Source of the DNA: Oleiharenicola sp.
GTDB lineage: Bacteria > Verrucomicrobiota > Verrucomicrobiia > Opitutales > Opitutaceae
Direction: 5' to 3'
Assembly (NCBI GenBank): GCA_025363455.1
Contig: JANYDW010000030.1
Span: 1-52,752, forward strand
Length of the DNA: 52,752 bases
Shown here: piece after piece, positions 1-15,000 of the stretch
How positions within the stretch are numbered: position 1 is the stretch's first letter
Layout: every line of letters starts with the position of its first letter
Translations under genes and position numbers: made by a program
The notes under the pieces: model-generated
What the model saw: the letters and a program-made list of their open reading frames with translations, nothing else
Databases searched by the model: none
Told to the model about the DNA's origin: nothing

Positions 1-1
1 C

Positions 2-3000
2 ATCACCACCTCCGACGCAGCGAACAATACGGTGACGTTCACCGGCCCGGTGACGCTTGGAGCGTCGGTGACAATCAACACAGATAACACCACCAATGAC
101 GGTAACATTACTTTCACCAGCACGATTGATGCGGACAATGCCGTGGCCAACAACCGCACCCTAACCGTCACAGCGGGGGCGGCCACCGTGAACTTGAATG
201 GAGACATTGGCGGCACGCAGCCATTGGCAGGCCTCGATATCACCGCGGCGTCGATTGTTATCAGCGGTGCAATCGTGCATTTGGACGACAATGATTCTCT
301 CGCAACCACGTCGCATCTCACCGGGGCAGTGAAGTTGGTCAACGATGTTACTTTCAACTTGGACAAGGCCACGGGGGCGGACAACAGCCTGACCATCACG
401 GGAACAGTCGATAGTAATAGTGCCACTAACAAGGCATTGACCATTACTGCCGGTACTGGGGATGTCATGGTGACCGGAGCCATTGGCAATACCTTTGACC
501 TGACCAGCCTATCGGTTACGGGCAACAACATCACCCTGGCGAATATCGGCGGCGGCGCCTCCGGAGTTGTCGGGGCTACCAGCCTCACGGCCGGCAACCA
601 GCTGACCTTCACGGGCACGACCTATAAGACGGCTGGGACCCAGACCTATACCGCGGCGGCGGGACAGAACTTCTTGGTTAACGGTGGAGCGACGACGAGT
701 TTCACCACCACGGACGATGCCGTCACCTTCAACACCGGGGCGATCAAGCTGGCCAACGGCTCGAACCTCTCTGTGGTCAGTGCCGGCGGGGCCATCTCGA
801 TATTGGGTGGTATACACGGTACGTCGGACGAGGACGTTACCCTCACCTCGACCGGGGGCTCGACCAACACGGTGAGCGTGGGTGCGATTGGCAGTGGCAA
901 CGAAATCAACACCATCGCCCTCACCGGATCGGCGGGGATCACCTTGAGCGGCGATATCACGACTTCCGATGCGGCGAACAATGATGTAACCCTTACCGGC
1001 CCGGTGCTCCTCGGGGCCAATCTCACGATCGACACCGACAACGTCACCAACGACGGTGCCGTCAGCTTCTCCAGTACGATCAACAGTCAAACTACAGCTA
1101 GGGACTTGACTCTGCTGACCGGGAGCGCGGCGCCGACCTTTGGCGGCACCATCGGTGCGGGGCTCGCGCTCGGCACCCTATCCATCACCGACACGGTGGC
1201 GACTTCATTGCCGGCGGCGGTGACAGCCGCCACAATCAACCTCAATATTGGCGGTAATTTGACGCAGGCCCCTGGCACCCTGACTGCCACCACTTCGATC
1301 AACTTCCAAGGAGTTGGCGCTGTCGGAGCGAGCGGCAGTTTGCTAGCCACCGCGGCCCCCCTGCTCACTTTTAACAAGTTGGCCGGGGCCTCCTATATTT
1401 CCAATGCCGGTGCCGTAAACTTGTCTGGTACCAACAGCGGGGATGTGAATGTAAAGAGCACGGCGGCCATTAACCTGTCCGGTGCCTTGGACTTGGCCGC
1501 CAACACCCTGCGGCTGGTTGCGGTCGGCGGGGTGACCCAGGATCCCGGTGCGATCCTCACGGCCGGCTCTCTTGCCGTCGAAAACAGCGGCACGCTCAAC
1601 ATCGTCCTGGACGAGATAAACGCGGTTAGTGTCTTTGCCGCCAATAATGCGGCTGCCGGCGGAACCATCAATCTTCGAAGCGATGTGGCGACCAGTTTCG
1701 CGGTCGACAGCATTATTGGACCCGGTGGCGCGTTTGGGACGGTTACCGGCGTGACCTCCAACGTGGGCAACATCACGATTTTAAACAACACGGGCGGCAT
1801 TTACGTTAACGAAAATATTGCATCGGGGAATGCGAACGATGGGACCGTGATCTATGACGGCGTTCTTATTGCAGGGGGCAAAAGCATCACAGCCAAGACC
1901 CCGACAACGGTCAGCGTTAACGGTCAATTCTTCGACACTGTCATCAACGGACTGCTTGCCATCGATAATGGAACGACGGCCATCAGTGCGAAACGCGATA
2001 TCATAATTAATGGAGCCATTACATCGAGCAACAATACCTCTGGCCTGACTTTGACCGCGGATTCGGATAACAACGGTACCGGTGGTGTCCTGATCACGGG
2101 CGCCGGCAGCCTCACGGCCTCAACCCTGACTAGCGACCTTGCCATTACCGGTTCCAACATCGTGAACGCCACCGGAATTGGCGGTCCGATCGGATTTGGC
2201 TCGGGCAACATCTTCTATGTCGCGCCAGGTGGATTCATTTCGACGAACCGAAACATTGTTGTCAGCCCGCAAACCAATCTTCCTGCGGGGACAACCGGCA
2301 TCTCCATTTTCGGTACGGGTTCGGCTACCCCTGCGCTGACCTCGACCGGTGGAAACATCTCGCTGACCCCCCAGACCACCGGCACCATTTCCCTGAGCGG
2401 AGGTAGTCTCGTGAATCAGCTGATTTCCTCCAGTGGCACACAAACCTACGCCAAGCCGGTGACCTTGCTGGCGGACACCGCACTGACCGGGGCGGGTGTG
2501 ACCTTCAGTTCGACGGTGCAGTCGCCGACGACAGCCCACGGTCTGACAGTGAACGATTCAGCTACCACGACTTTCGCGGGCATCGTGGGTGGTGGCGGCA
2601 ACCCGCTCCTGAGCCTGACGGCGAACGCGGCGGCGATCAGCGCGCTGGCGGTGACGACGACCGGCAACCAGAGCTACACCGCAACCACGCCCACCGGCAC
2701 CACCTTGGGCGGCGACCTGACCTCAACGACCAGCGGGGCAATCACGTTTACCGGGCCGGTACTGCTGGGCGCCGACTTGACGATCAAGACGGCCGGCTTG
2801 GCGACAACCGATGCGATCACCTTCAGCGGGACGAGCACGATCGACAACGCGAATGACCTGGTGCTGGATGCGACGCCGGCGGGCACGGCGACTGCCACCT
2901 CGGGAGCAGTCACTTTGGGCGGGCTGGTCGGCGGCGCAACGCCGCTCACCAGCCTGACGGTCAAGGGCAGCACGATTGCAGATGCGGGGGCTGCCACGGG

Positions 3001-6000
3001 CGTGGTCGCGGGTCTGCTGACCACCACGTCGAACGGCGGCACCAGCCTGACCGGCAGCGGCAACGCGGTAACCACCTTCAACGCGACCAATACCGGCTTG
3101 GGCAACGTGAGCCTGACCAACAATGCGAATCTCACCATCTCGGGCATCAGCCAGAATACGGGTAATGTCACGGTCTCGAACACCGGCACGCTGGATACGA
3201 GCGGTTCGATCAGCACCGCAGCGAACGGCAACATCAGCCTGAGTTCGAGCGGGGCGATGACGATTGCGAACAATGTCACGGCGGGTGGCTCGGGCACGGT
3301 CGGACTTAACGTCACGACGGCGGACACCTTGCTCAACCACACGGCGAATACCATCAGCAGTACAAGTGGCGCGATCACGCTGACAGCGGACAAGATGGCG
3401 CTGACCGGTGTCACGATCAGCACCGGCGCCGGCGGGGTCACCTTGAAGGAGCTGACCGCCAGCAACGCGATCGATTTGGGGAGTCCGACGGATTTCGCGG
3501 GGGCGACCCTCGAGTTGTCGGACAGCGAGCTGAACACGATCAGCACCACAGGAGTGCTGACCGTGGGAGCGGCCAGCCAGACTGGGGCCATCACGGTCAG
3601 CTCGGCGCTGACGCCGACGACTACGGGCGGGCTGACGTTGATCAATCAGACGAGCGGCATCGCCATCAACGACGTACTGACGCTGGGCACCGGCAACCTG
3701 ACGCTGACGGCGGACGGCGGCACGGGTGCGCCCGGCGCGATCACCGACAACGGCAGCGGCCTGTTGGTGGCAACCTCGGGTAGCCTGGCGCTGACAGCCA
3801 ATGGTGGCATTGGCGACCTGGCAGGGCCCGCGCCTCTGCATATCGGCGTGGTGGGCGGCAGCCTCTCGGCGACCAACGTGTCAAGCGGGGATCTTTACTT
3901 GAACACCGGAGCGATCTCTTTGAGCGGTCTGTCTGAGCACGCGACGGGCACGCTGCAGGTCGATTCGACCGCCGGCTTGGTGGTCAGCGGCAATCTGTCG
4001 GTGGGTACGGCAACCGGTGTGGGAACCATCACGCTGAACGCGACGACCACCATCACCGAGCCGGGCTCCGGCATGCTCACGGCTGGTACCGTGAACCTGG
4101 GTGCCACCGCGGTCGGGGCGAGTGGCGCGGCGATTCAGACGGCCACGTCCAGCTTGAATGTCGCGAGCTCGGCAGGTGCCATTTGGGTGGCGAACACGGG
4201 TGCTCTCACCAAGGCCGGTGTGGTGGCTTCCGGTGGGTTGGTGAACCTGCAGAACACCGGGGCCCTCACCACGGGCGCGGGTAACATCACTTCCGACAAC
4301 AACACGGTGACGGTGAATGCCACGGGGCTGGTGACCAACAGCGCCGGCCGGACCATCGGCCTGGCTGGCGGCACGGGCACAAGCGTGACCGGCGCCGGTG
4401 TAACCAACAGCGGCACGGGCACGATAATCGCCGGTGGCGGCTCGGTGATAGTGAATGCCGGGACCGGCACACTGACCAACGCCGGCACCATCAGCAACAA
4501 CAGCACCGCCAACGGGATCAACCTGACCGGCGACAAGATGGATCTGACCGGCACGATTACGGGTGGAACGGGTGCGGTCACCATCGGCAACAGCACGCTC
4601 AGCGACACGATCGACTTAGGCAGCGGGACGGACGCCGTGGCGTCGACCCTTGAGCTGTCAAACACTGAGCTGAACACGATTACCACCACGGGCCTGCTGA
4701 CGATCGGCAACGCCAGCAACACGGGGGCCATCACGGTCAGCGCGGCAGTGGCGACTGCCAGCGCCACGGGCGGGCTGACGCTGATCAACCGGACCGGCGG
4801 TATCATCGTCAATAACTTGCTGACCTCGGGCGATGGCACGAAGGCCCTCACGCTGACGGCGGACGGGGGTGCGGCCGTTGGCGGTACGATCTCAGATGCA
4901 GCGGGAATCGCCGGCGCTGGTGTGGTGGCAGGCCTGCTGACCACACAGTCGAATGGTGGCACCAGCCTGACTCATAGTGGCAATGCCGTGACGAGTTTTA
5001 ACGGGGCGAACACCGGTTTGGGCAACGTGAGCCTGACCAACAATGCGAATCTCACGATTACCGGCATCAGCCAGAATACGGGTAATGTCACGGTCTTGAA
5101 CACCGGCACGCTGGACACGCTCGGGGGCACGATCAGCACGGCAGCCAACGGCAACATCAGTCTGAGTTCGAGCGGGGCGATGACGATTGGCGGCGATGTG
5201 ACGGCGGGTGGCTCCGGGACGGTGGGGCTCAGCGTCACGACTTTGGACACCTTGCTCAGCAACACGACGAACGCGATTACAAGCACGAGTGGCGCGATCA
5301 CGCTTACGGCGGACAAGATGGCGCTGACCGGTGGCACGATCAGCACCGGTGCGGGCGGGGTCACCCTTGGAAGCAACACACTGACCAACGCGATCAATTT
5401 GGGCAATGGGGGAGACGGCACGGCCACCACTCTCGAGCTGGATGCGGCTGAACTGCTGACGATTAGCACGAGCGGCCTGCTGACGATCGGCAATGCCAGC
5501 CAGACGGGGGCCATCACGGTCAGCGCGGCGGTGGCGACCACCAACGCCACGGGCGGCACAAAGTTGATCAACCAGACCGGCGGCATCGCCATCAACAACG
5601 TGCTGACCTCGGGCGATGGCACGAAGGCCCTGACGCTGACGGCGGACGGCGGCACGGGGGCGGCGGGCGCAATCACGGAAGGGGTTAGCGGTGGCGCGGT
5701 GGCGGGTCTGCTGACGACCACATCGAATGGCGGCACCACCCTGACCGGCAGCGGCAATGCGGTGACAAGCTTCAACGCGACCAACACGACCAGCGGCAAC
5801 ATCGCCCTGACCAACACGGCGGCGCCCCTCACCATCACGGGTATCAGCCAAACAGGCGGTGGCGCGGTTTCCGTCACTAACACCGGCAGCATCAACGTGA
5901 CCGGGCCGGTTTCGGCGGATGGCAACACCACCCTATATGCGACCGGCGCGGGCGCGCAGGATCTCACCATTTCCAGCACAATCACCGGCACCGGCACGGC

Positions 6001-9000
6001 AGGCAAGACGTTGAACCTGCTGGCCGACAACACCATCGTCTTCAACTCATCTGCAGACATCTCGACGACAAACGCCCTGAACGTGATTCTTAATTCGGAT
6101 GCCGACGGCTCGGGCGCCGGTGCCATCAAGCTGAACTCGGGCACTGTAATCAACAGCGCGGGCGGCGACATTACACTAGGCGGCGGCGGCGCAACCGGCA
6201 CGGCACTCAACGTCGAGGGCGTGCTGCTCGACAACGCGCAACTCCTTTCCGGCGTAGGCGCGATCGCAATCAGCGGCAAGGGCTTGAATACCGCGGGCAA
6301 CGTTCGTCTCGGCATTGGTATCCGCAACGGCAGTGTCGTCCAGAGCAGCACCGGCACCATCAATATCTCGGGCACCGGAGGCAATGGTACCTCGGCCAAC
6401 TACGGCGTGTTGATTGACGGAGCGGGCACCTCGATCGCCAGCACCGGTGTGGGCGGCAATATCTCGATAACGGGCGCGGGCGGGGCGGGCACCGGCAACT
6501 CCAATAGCGGCGTGGCGATCGGCGCCGGCAGTCCGACGGTGAATACGACCGGCGGTGGCACGATCACCCTTACCGGCACGCGAGGCAATGGGATCAACAA
6601 CAACGACAGCGTCCTCATCCAGGGTACCATAGCGTCCAATGCCGGCAGCATTCAGGTCACGGGCAATGCGGGCGGCACGGCTACGGGCACCAATAACTTG
6701 GGCGTGGATCTTAACAGCGGTGGTCAGGTCAACGCCACGGGCACCGCCACGGTTACGATCACCGGCACAGGCAGCAACGGCACCAACAACAATTACGGGG
6801 TGCAGATCACCGGCGCCGGCAGCGCGCTCAGCACAGTAAACGGTGCCTTGGGCGTCACTGGCACGGCTGGCAACGGGTCGGGTACCTCAAACATTGGTGT
6901 CTATGTAAGCAATTCCGGGGCGATTTCGACCTCGGGGACGGGTGGCATCACCCTGACCGGTACCGGAGCCGGTGCCGGCGGTTCCGGCGTCGCCGTGCAG
7001 GTTGATTCGAGTGGCGTGATCCAGTCGACCCAGGTGGCAGCGGGCGGTGGCACCATCGGCATAACCGGCAACGCGAACCTTAACGGGACCGCCGGCAGCG
7101 ACTACGGCTTTCATTTGTTGAATGGGACGGTGCAATCCGTGACCGGCGACATCACGGTAAACGCCACCGCCGCCAGCGCGGGCGGCGATAACCAAGGCAT
7201 GCGCATCAACGGCGGCACGATCCAGTCAGGCGGATCGGCGAATATCTCCCTTACGGGGCAGACCATCGGCAACGGCGACTCAATTAAAATTAATCTCGGC
7301 ACCAATGCGATCGGCGGCGCAAGCGATACCGGCAACATCTTGATCCGGGCACTCGGCACGCCGCTCACCACGGGTGTCGACATGAACACCGGCACCACCA
7401 CCATCCGCACGAACGGCAATGTCACGTTCAACTCGGTCGGCGGCGTGGTGCAGAACTCGGGCAGTTCGATCAAGGGCGGTGCGAGCCTCGCTGCAACCGG
7501 CCTGCGCCTGCTCGGCGGCGGCACCTTCACTCTCGCCGGCAACAACAACGACGTGACGTCGCTGGCCGGCAGTCTCACCAACGGCAGTTCGGTCAGCTAT
7601 AACGATGCGACCGCCGTTTCCATCGGCTCCGTTCTCGGGACCAATGGTCTCAACGTGGGCGCAGCCGGCGACGTAACCCTGGCCGCGGGCGCGGCGATTT
7701 CCCAGACCCAGGCTATCACCGCTTCCTCGCTCACCACCACGAGCGCAACCAGCACCGACCTGACTGGAGCGACCAACGTCGTCGGCAACTTCAATGCCAC
7801 GAACACGACCAGCGGGGACATCGCCCTGGCCAACAATGCAAACCTTGCCATCACCGGCATCAGTGAGACCGGCGGCGGCAACGTCTCGGTGACCAACACC
7901 GGCAGCGTCAACGTAACCGGCCCGGTTTCAGCCGACGGCGACGTGACGATCTACGCCACCGGCCTGGGCGCTCAAGATCTCACGGTGTCGAACACCCTTA
8001 CCGGCACCGGGGTAGCCGGCAAGACGCTGACCCTGCGGGCCGACAACGACGTTCTCTTCAACGCGGGCGCGAACGTTTCGACGACCAACGCTTTGAACGT
8101 CGTGCTGAACTCCGATCGTGACGCTTCGGGCGCGGGCGCGATCAGACTCGCGTCGGGCACGGGCATCAGCAGCAACGGCGGCAGCATTACGCTGCGCGGC
8201 GGTGCGACGCCGGCGAGCATCGCGGCCTATGGCACGGCGGCCAATCCGTTTGGCGTGTTGATCTACGGCGCAAGCCTGACTTCCACGGGCGGCAATATTT
8301 CGATCCTTGGCCACGGCCTCGCGTCGGTGGCGGGCAGGGGTGGTGTGTATATAGTGAACGACAACGTCGGGACGCCCGCCTCGGTCAGCAGCGGTGCCGG
8401 TAACATTACAATCATCGGAACGGGCGGCGGTGGCTCCGCTTCGAGTGATGGCGTCGCGATTGATGGGTATTATCTAAACCTCCCCGCCGTCGTCCCTTCA
8501 AGCAGTGCGACGGTTTCCAGCACCACGGGCAATATCTCACTCACAGGCACGGGCGGCACCGCGGCGGGCTCGGGTGTCGAACTCCGGATCGACGGCAGAG
8601 TGCAGTCGACCAGCGGCAACATCACGCTCACCGGCGACAGCAGCCCGGCGTCCGGATACGGCGTCATCCTCAGCGGCTACCAGGGCCATACAGCGTTTGC
8701 CCAGACCGGTGGCTCTGGCACCATGACCGTGACCGGTACCAGTCACGGGACGTTAGGGATCCAAAACATGGGCGTCGGTGTCTTTTACTCGAACAGCTAC
8801 CTCCAGACCGCTGCCGGCAACCTGACAGTCACCGGAACGGGCGGTCCGGGCGGAACAGACCAGGATGATGGTGTCACCATTTGGGGCGCCCGCGTCACGA
8901 CCGCGACCGGAGCGCTCACCGTGACCGGCAACGGCTCGGGTACGGCCGGCATCAATAACGGTGTTCGGCTCGACACGGAGATCGCCTCAGGTTTGGGCGG

Positions 9001-12000
9001 AACAATCGAGGCGACGGGCGCAGGCAGCGTCGTCGTGAACGGCACCGCTGGTTTCGGGGGCGCCGGCATTGCGTCCCTGGCTTCCAATGGCGTTTTCACC
9101 CACCACATCGGTTCCGGCACCATGAGCGGCGATATTTTGCTGCGCGCCGTAGGGGGGATGAGTCTCCTGAACACGATGGTCCAAACGACCGGAACCGGCA
9201 CCGTCACTCTTAATGAAGTTGGCGGCGGCACCGTCGCTCAGAGTGGCTCTGGCTCGATCTTGGGAGCGGGCTTGCGGGTGCTCGGCACTGGCATCTTCAC
9301 CCTGACCAGCACGACCAATGATGTGACGACGCTCGCGGGCAACCTCGCCACCGGCAGCACGCTCAATTACCGCGACGCAACCGGCATCAGCATCGGCTCC
9401 ATCACTTCGAATGACGGCACAGCCATCACGACCAGCACTGGCCTCACGGTCGGAGCGACGGCGACGGCGGCTGATGCCGCAACGCTCACCGCGGGCGGCA
9501 CGATCACGCAGAGCCAGGCGATCACCGCCGGGACGCTGACCACGAGTTCGGTGGGCGGCACGACGCTCAACGGCGCCAACCTGGTGGGAGTCCTCAACGC
9601 CACCGATACGAACAACGGGAATATTGCGTTCACGAACAACACGGGATTGTCGGTTACCGGCATCACCACTGGGACGACGGGCACGATTGCCGTCACGACC
9701 ACCACGGGCAACTTGGGCATCAACGGTGTCGTGAGCACCGGTTCGGGCAACATCACGCTGACCTCCGGCGGCGCAATCACAGAGACCGGGACGCTCAACA
9801 CGACGGGCACGCTGACGGGCTCCTCGGTCACGACCACGACGCTCAATCAGGCGAACACCGTCGCGAACCTTGGCGCCTTCACCAGCGCAGGCGGCTTCAC
9901 GCTCAACGACACCACCGGCGGCCTGAATGTCACCGGTGCGGTCGCTGACAGCACGGGGCTGGCCTCGATCACGACCACGGGTGGCAATCTGGCGGTGACC
10001 ACGGGGAGCGTGACCGGCAACGGCGTGACCCTGGTCACGACCGGGGCGAACGACATTACGCTGGCGGGCAACGTGAACGGGAATGCGGGCAACGTCACGC
10101 TGACCTCGGGCCGGGCGATCAGCCAGAGCGCGGGGGTCCTGAACACGACGGGCACGCTGACGGGCTCCTCGGTCACGACCACGACGCTCAATCAGGCGAA
10201 CACCGTCGCGAACCTTGGCGCCTTCACCAGCGCAGGCGGCTTCACGCTCAACGACACCACCGGCGGCCTGAATGTCACCAGCGCGATCGCCGACAGCACG
10301 GGCGACGTTTCGATTACCACGACGGGCGGCAATCTGGCGCTCGGTGCGAGCGTCGGAAATACGACTGGCAACACGACACTGCAAAGCGGTTCGGCGAGCA
10401 TCACGCAAAGCGCCGGAGTAGTCAGCGGCGCGAATGTCGTGCTCAACAGCGTCACCGGCGTAGGCACGGGCACGGGTGCGCGGGTCAATACCAGTGCGAC
10501 GACGCTTGCGGCCACCTCGACCGGCACAGGTGGCGTGTTCATCAACGAGACGGACGCGGTCATACTGGCGACCATCCCAGCGGTTACCAACGGCGCAGGC
10601 AGCGGCGGCTACGATGTGCTGGCGGGCGGCACCATCACCGTGAATTCTCCGATCACGTCGACGGGCACCACGACCCTCAATTCGATTGGCGGCAGCCTCT
10701 CGATCGCGGCCGCGGGAACCATCACGTCAACGGGAGCAGTCAACGTCACGGGTTCCACGGGGATCTCGACTGCCGGTAACGTATCGACGGCCAATTCCCC
10801 GGTGAACTACAACTCGGCTGTTACCTTGACGGGACCGGTTGCGATCAATGCCGGCAGCGGTGCGATCACGTTTGCGAGCACCGTCAACGGCGCCCAGGCG
10901 CTGACGGTGAATTCGACCGGCCTGACGACATTTACCGGCGCGGTCGGGACCGGTCCGGCGCTCACGAGCCTGACAACGAACGCGGGTGGCACGACGGCGA
11001 TCAACGGCGGTTCGGTGACCACTAGTGGAGCCCAAACCTACAACGATGCGGTGACCCTCGGTGCCGGCACGACCCTCACGAGCACGGGCGCAGGCAACGT
11101 GACGCTAGCCGGCACGGTGAACGGAGCCCAGACACTGGTCGTTAATACCGCCGGTGCGACGAACTTCGGCGGTATCGTGGGCGGCACGACCGCGCTCACG
11201 AGCCTGACCACTGATGCGCCGGGCACGTCGTCGTCGGTTGGCGTGAGAACCACCGGAGCGACCACCTTCAACGAGAACACGACGCTCACCGGCATCTACA
11301 CCAATACCGGCTTTACTGATGCTGGAACGACCGCGCTGGCGGGTGCAACCACCATCAATGCAGGCGCCAGTGCCATCACCTTCACCGGCACGGTGAATGG
11401 GGGCACCGCGCTGACGCTGAACACCACGGGCGCGACCATCCTCACGAGCGCAGTGGGAGGCGTGACGCCGCTGGCGAGCCTGACGACCAACGCCGGCGGC
11501 ACGACCGCGATCAATGGCGGCACGGTGGCGACCACGGGGGCGCAGACCTACAATGATGCGGTGACTTTGGGCACCAACACGACGCTCACAGGAGTGGGCA
11601 GTATTTTTGCCGGCACGGTGAACGGATTGTTCAGCCTGACGGTAAACGACAGTGGTACGATGACCTTTGGCGGGGTGGTGGGCGGGACAAGCGCCCTGAC
11701 CGCTTTGACGACCAACGCGGGCGGCACCACGGTGATCAGCGGCGGGTCGGTGACGACCTCGGGCGCTCAGACCTATAATGACGCGGTGACCTTGGGGGCC
11801 AACGCTACGCTCACGGGCGTGGGCAATACTTTTGCTGGCACGGTCAACGGACTCTTCGCCCTGACCGTGAACGACAGCGCCACGACGACCTTTGGTGGGT
11901 TGGTGGGCGGGACGAGCGCCTTGACGACCCTGACGACCAACGCCGGCGGCACGACGGCAATCAACGGCGGAGGGGTGACGACCTCCGGTGCGCAGACCTA

Positions 12001-15000
12001 CAATGATGCGGTGGCCTTGGGGGCCAACGCGACCATCACCGGCGTGGGCAACACCTTTGCCAGCACGGTGAACGGGCTCTTCTCGCTGACGGTAAACGAC
12101 AGCGGCACGACGACCTTTACAGGGGCGGTGGGGGGGACCAATGCCCTGACAGCCCTGACCACGAACGCCGGTGGAACCACGGCGCTCAACGGCAATGTTA
12201 CGACCAGCGGCGCACAAATGTACAACGACATTGTCCGGATCACGTCCAACTCGACCCTGGCCACGACGAATAGCCTGGTTAATTTTGCCGGAACGATCGA
12301 TGGCCAAACAGCCTTTGCGAACAACCTGACGATTAACACGGGCATCGCGCCCACGACCATCACCGGACCCATTGGCGCCACCATCCCGCTGGGCAGCCTG
12401 ACCATCAACAATACGTCCGGATCAGGTATGCTCCTGCCCTCGACCAACGCCGGGGCCCTGACGGTCGTGACCGGCGGACTGATCACCGATGTGTCCGGTG
12501 CGGCGCTCGCGATTACCGGTTTGGCCAGTTTGCAGTCGCTCGCCGGCAATATCGTCCTCGGGACCGTGGGAGCTGACACCATCAACGTCGGCTCACTCAC
12601 CGTGAACGGCGGAAACGTGACGATCATGGAGGACAGCGGCACGAACTTTACGGGCATCAACAACATCACTGGTAACCTGACTCTCACCTCGGCGGGCGCG
12701 ATCACCAACAGTCCGGCCACCACCCTCAATGTGACGGGCTTGGCTGACTTCAATGCCGGGGCGAATAACATCACCCTGGGTTCCAATCCGACCGACACGA
12801 CCAACTTTGGCTCGGTCAATTTCATCGGCGGCACCGTGAGCCTCACCGAGGATTCCTCCATGAATGTGAGTGGGACCGCCACCGGTGCCCTCAACCTGGA
12901 TGCGGTGGATGTGAATCTTAATGGAATTACCGCGGCATCGCTTGCGGTGAACAGCACCGGGCCCAACGGTATTTCCGACACCGACACTGCGCCGTCGACT
13001 GTCCCTGGTTTGGCCACGTTTAATGCCAATGGAGCCAACATCGTCCTCGATGCTCCGGGCAACCAATTCTCCCAAGTTCAACTGGCCGGCGCGGCGGTCA
13101 CCCTGTACAATGTCAGTCAGCTCACTGTGGTGGGCGTGACAGCCTCGGCTTCACTCACGCTGCAAACCGCCGCCCTGCTGTCGATAAACATTGCCGTCAA
13201 CGTCGGCTCGGGCCTCAGCCTGGTTTCGACCGGCAGCGACGTGGTCCTCAATGCACCCGTCAGCACCTCCTCAGGAAATCTCGTGGTGAAGGCTCCCAAC
13301 GGCAGCGTGACGGCCAGTTTGCCTGGCACGCTGGCTACTTCCGGTGGTACGATCACGGTCACGGCTGGTGCCAACGTCCAGCTTTCCGGCACGTCGAGCG
13401 GCGGCGGCGCGGTCACTGTCAATTCCGGTGGCACCACCCGATTCATCAGCCCATTCACAATCAGCGGACTCTATACCGTCAACTCCCTTGCCGGGAACGT
13501 CACTTTTGACGGTGATTTGAACGGTAATGGTGACCTCATCGTTAATTCCCAGAAAAACACCCTCTTCAGCGGCGCCATCAATGGCCTGCGCACCCTGACC
13601 ACCGATGCTGGCGGCTCAACGGAGATTGGGGGCAGTTCGGTGTCCCTGACGGATAAATTCACCTTTCATGATGAGGTGAAGGTCAGCGCCGCCAACACCA
13701 CCTTCCGCGCAGCCTCAGGGGTGTTTGATCTGACCTTACGCGGGGCCACCGATGGCGTCCCGGCGGTGACCATTGATGTCTCCGGTGACACCAAGTTCTT
13801 CGGGGCGATTGGCGATGCCAGCCTGCGCTTGGGCAGCCTCACGACCACATCGCGCGGAAACACCCTCTTTTACGGCGGCTCGGTCTCCACCAAGCTCGAT
13901 CAGGTCTACAACAACCCGGTCCAGCTTGGCACCACCACGACGTTCAATGCCGGTGGCAACCTGACTTTCAACAATACCGTCAACACCGGTCCCGCGTTGA
14001 ACACCCAGTCTCATCTTTCCGGTGCGGGTGGGATTATTGGCGCCGCCTCCACTTCCAGCGGGCTCAATGCGGTGGTAACCGGGACCACGACATTCGCCAA
14101 CCTGGTTGGCAATCTCGGCCGCCTCGGCGACGTGGTGCTCGGGGATGCCAGCCTGACGGTCACAACGGACGGTTCGACGGCGATCAAGGCAGACTTCAAG
14201 TCCGATAGCCTGACGATCAACAATCCGGTGACCTTTGAGAGCGCTTCCGGCGCGACCGCCACATTCACGGTCGATACCACGGGCACGCAGAACTACAACG
14301 ACACGGTTACCCTGGGCACCGACCTGATCTTCAACTCGGCACTCACCGGGTCCACGGCGGTCGACCAAGGCATCACCTTCGCCCAAACGCTGACCGGTAC
14401 CGGGCGCACCGTCCTCCTGACCGCTCCCACGGCCGCCATCACAATGGCTGGAAGCGTCGGCGCGTCTGACAAGCAATTCGCCAAGCTAACGGCGGCCGGT
14501 AACAACTTGGTCGTGGGGAATGATATTTGGGCCACCGGGGATATCGCCCTTTCCATCGGCACCGCCAGCAACAACTACCTGTCGTTTGGTCTGCTGGGCC
14601 CCACCACCCCTCCGCATGATACCCGCATTGATTCTGCCACGGGGGCGATCATCCTCGGCAGCGGGGCCGGTGGCGTCACGGGCACCGCGGTCAAGACCGC
14701 TCCGCCCTTGGTCTCCTCCATCTTCAAGGGCAACGGGGGTGATCTCGAACTCTTCGCCCACCGGATCACGGTCCAGCCCTTTGAGCGCCTCGGGGTCCGC
14801 AAGGGCTCGCTGTTCGCCATCGCCGACGGCACGGAGACGGGTGACGGCATCACCCTGAGCAATACGGCGGCTTCCAACTACCTCGTGCTGGCCACCTCGC
14901 GGGTGCTGAGCACGTCCATTTTTATCCGGGCGCGCGACAAGGCTAATTATACGAAAGCGGACGGTACTCTTGATAGCGACTTGGGAACGGATCTGGTGGC

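Noticed and set aside
4972..6399. Long antisense open frames under the giant gene (several of 60-475 codons)
   Set aside because: They arise from the skewed, repetitive codon use of the plus-strand gene, show low-complexity Val/Pro/Ala or Arg-rich translations, and repeat with the DNA repeats.
11543..12215. Regular 225-base direct repeats considered as a CRISPR-like array
   Set aside because: Units are contiguous and in frame within a beta-helix gene, with no constant repeat/variable spacer structure and no cas gene.
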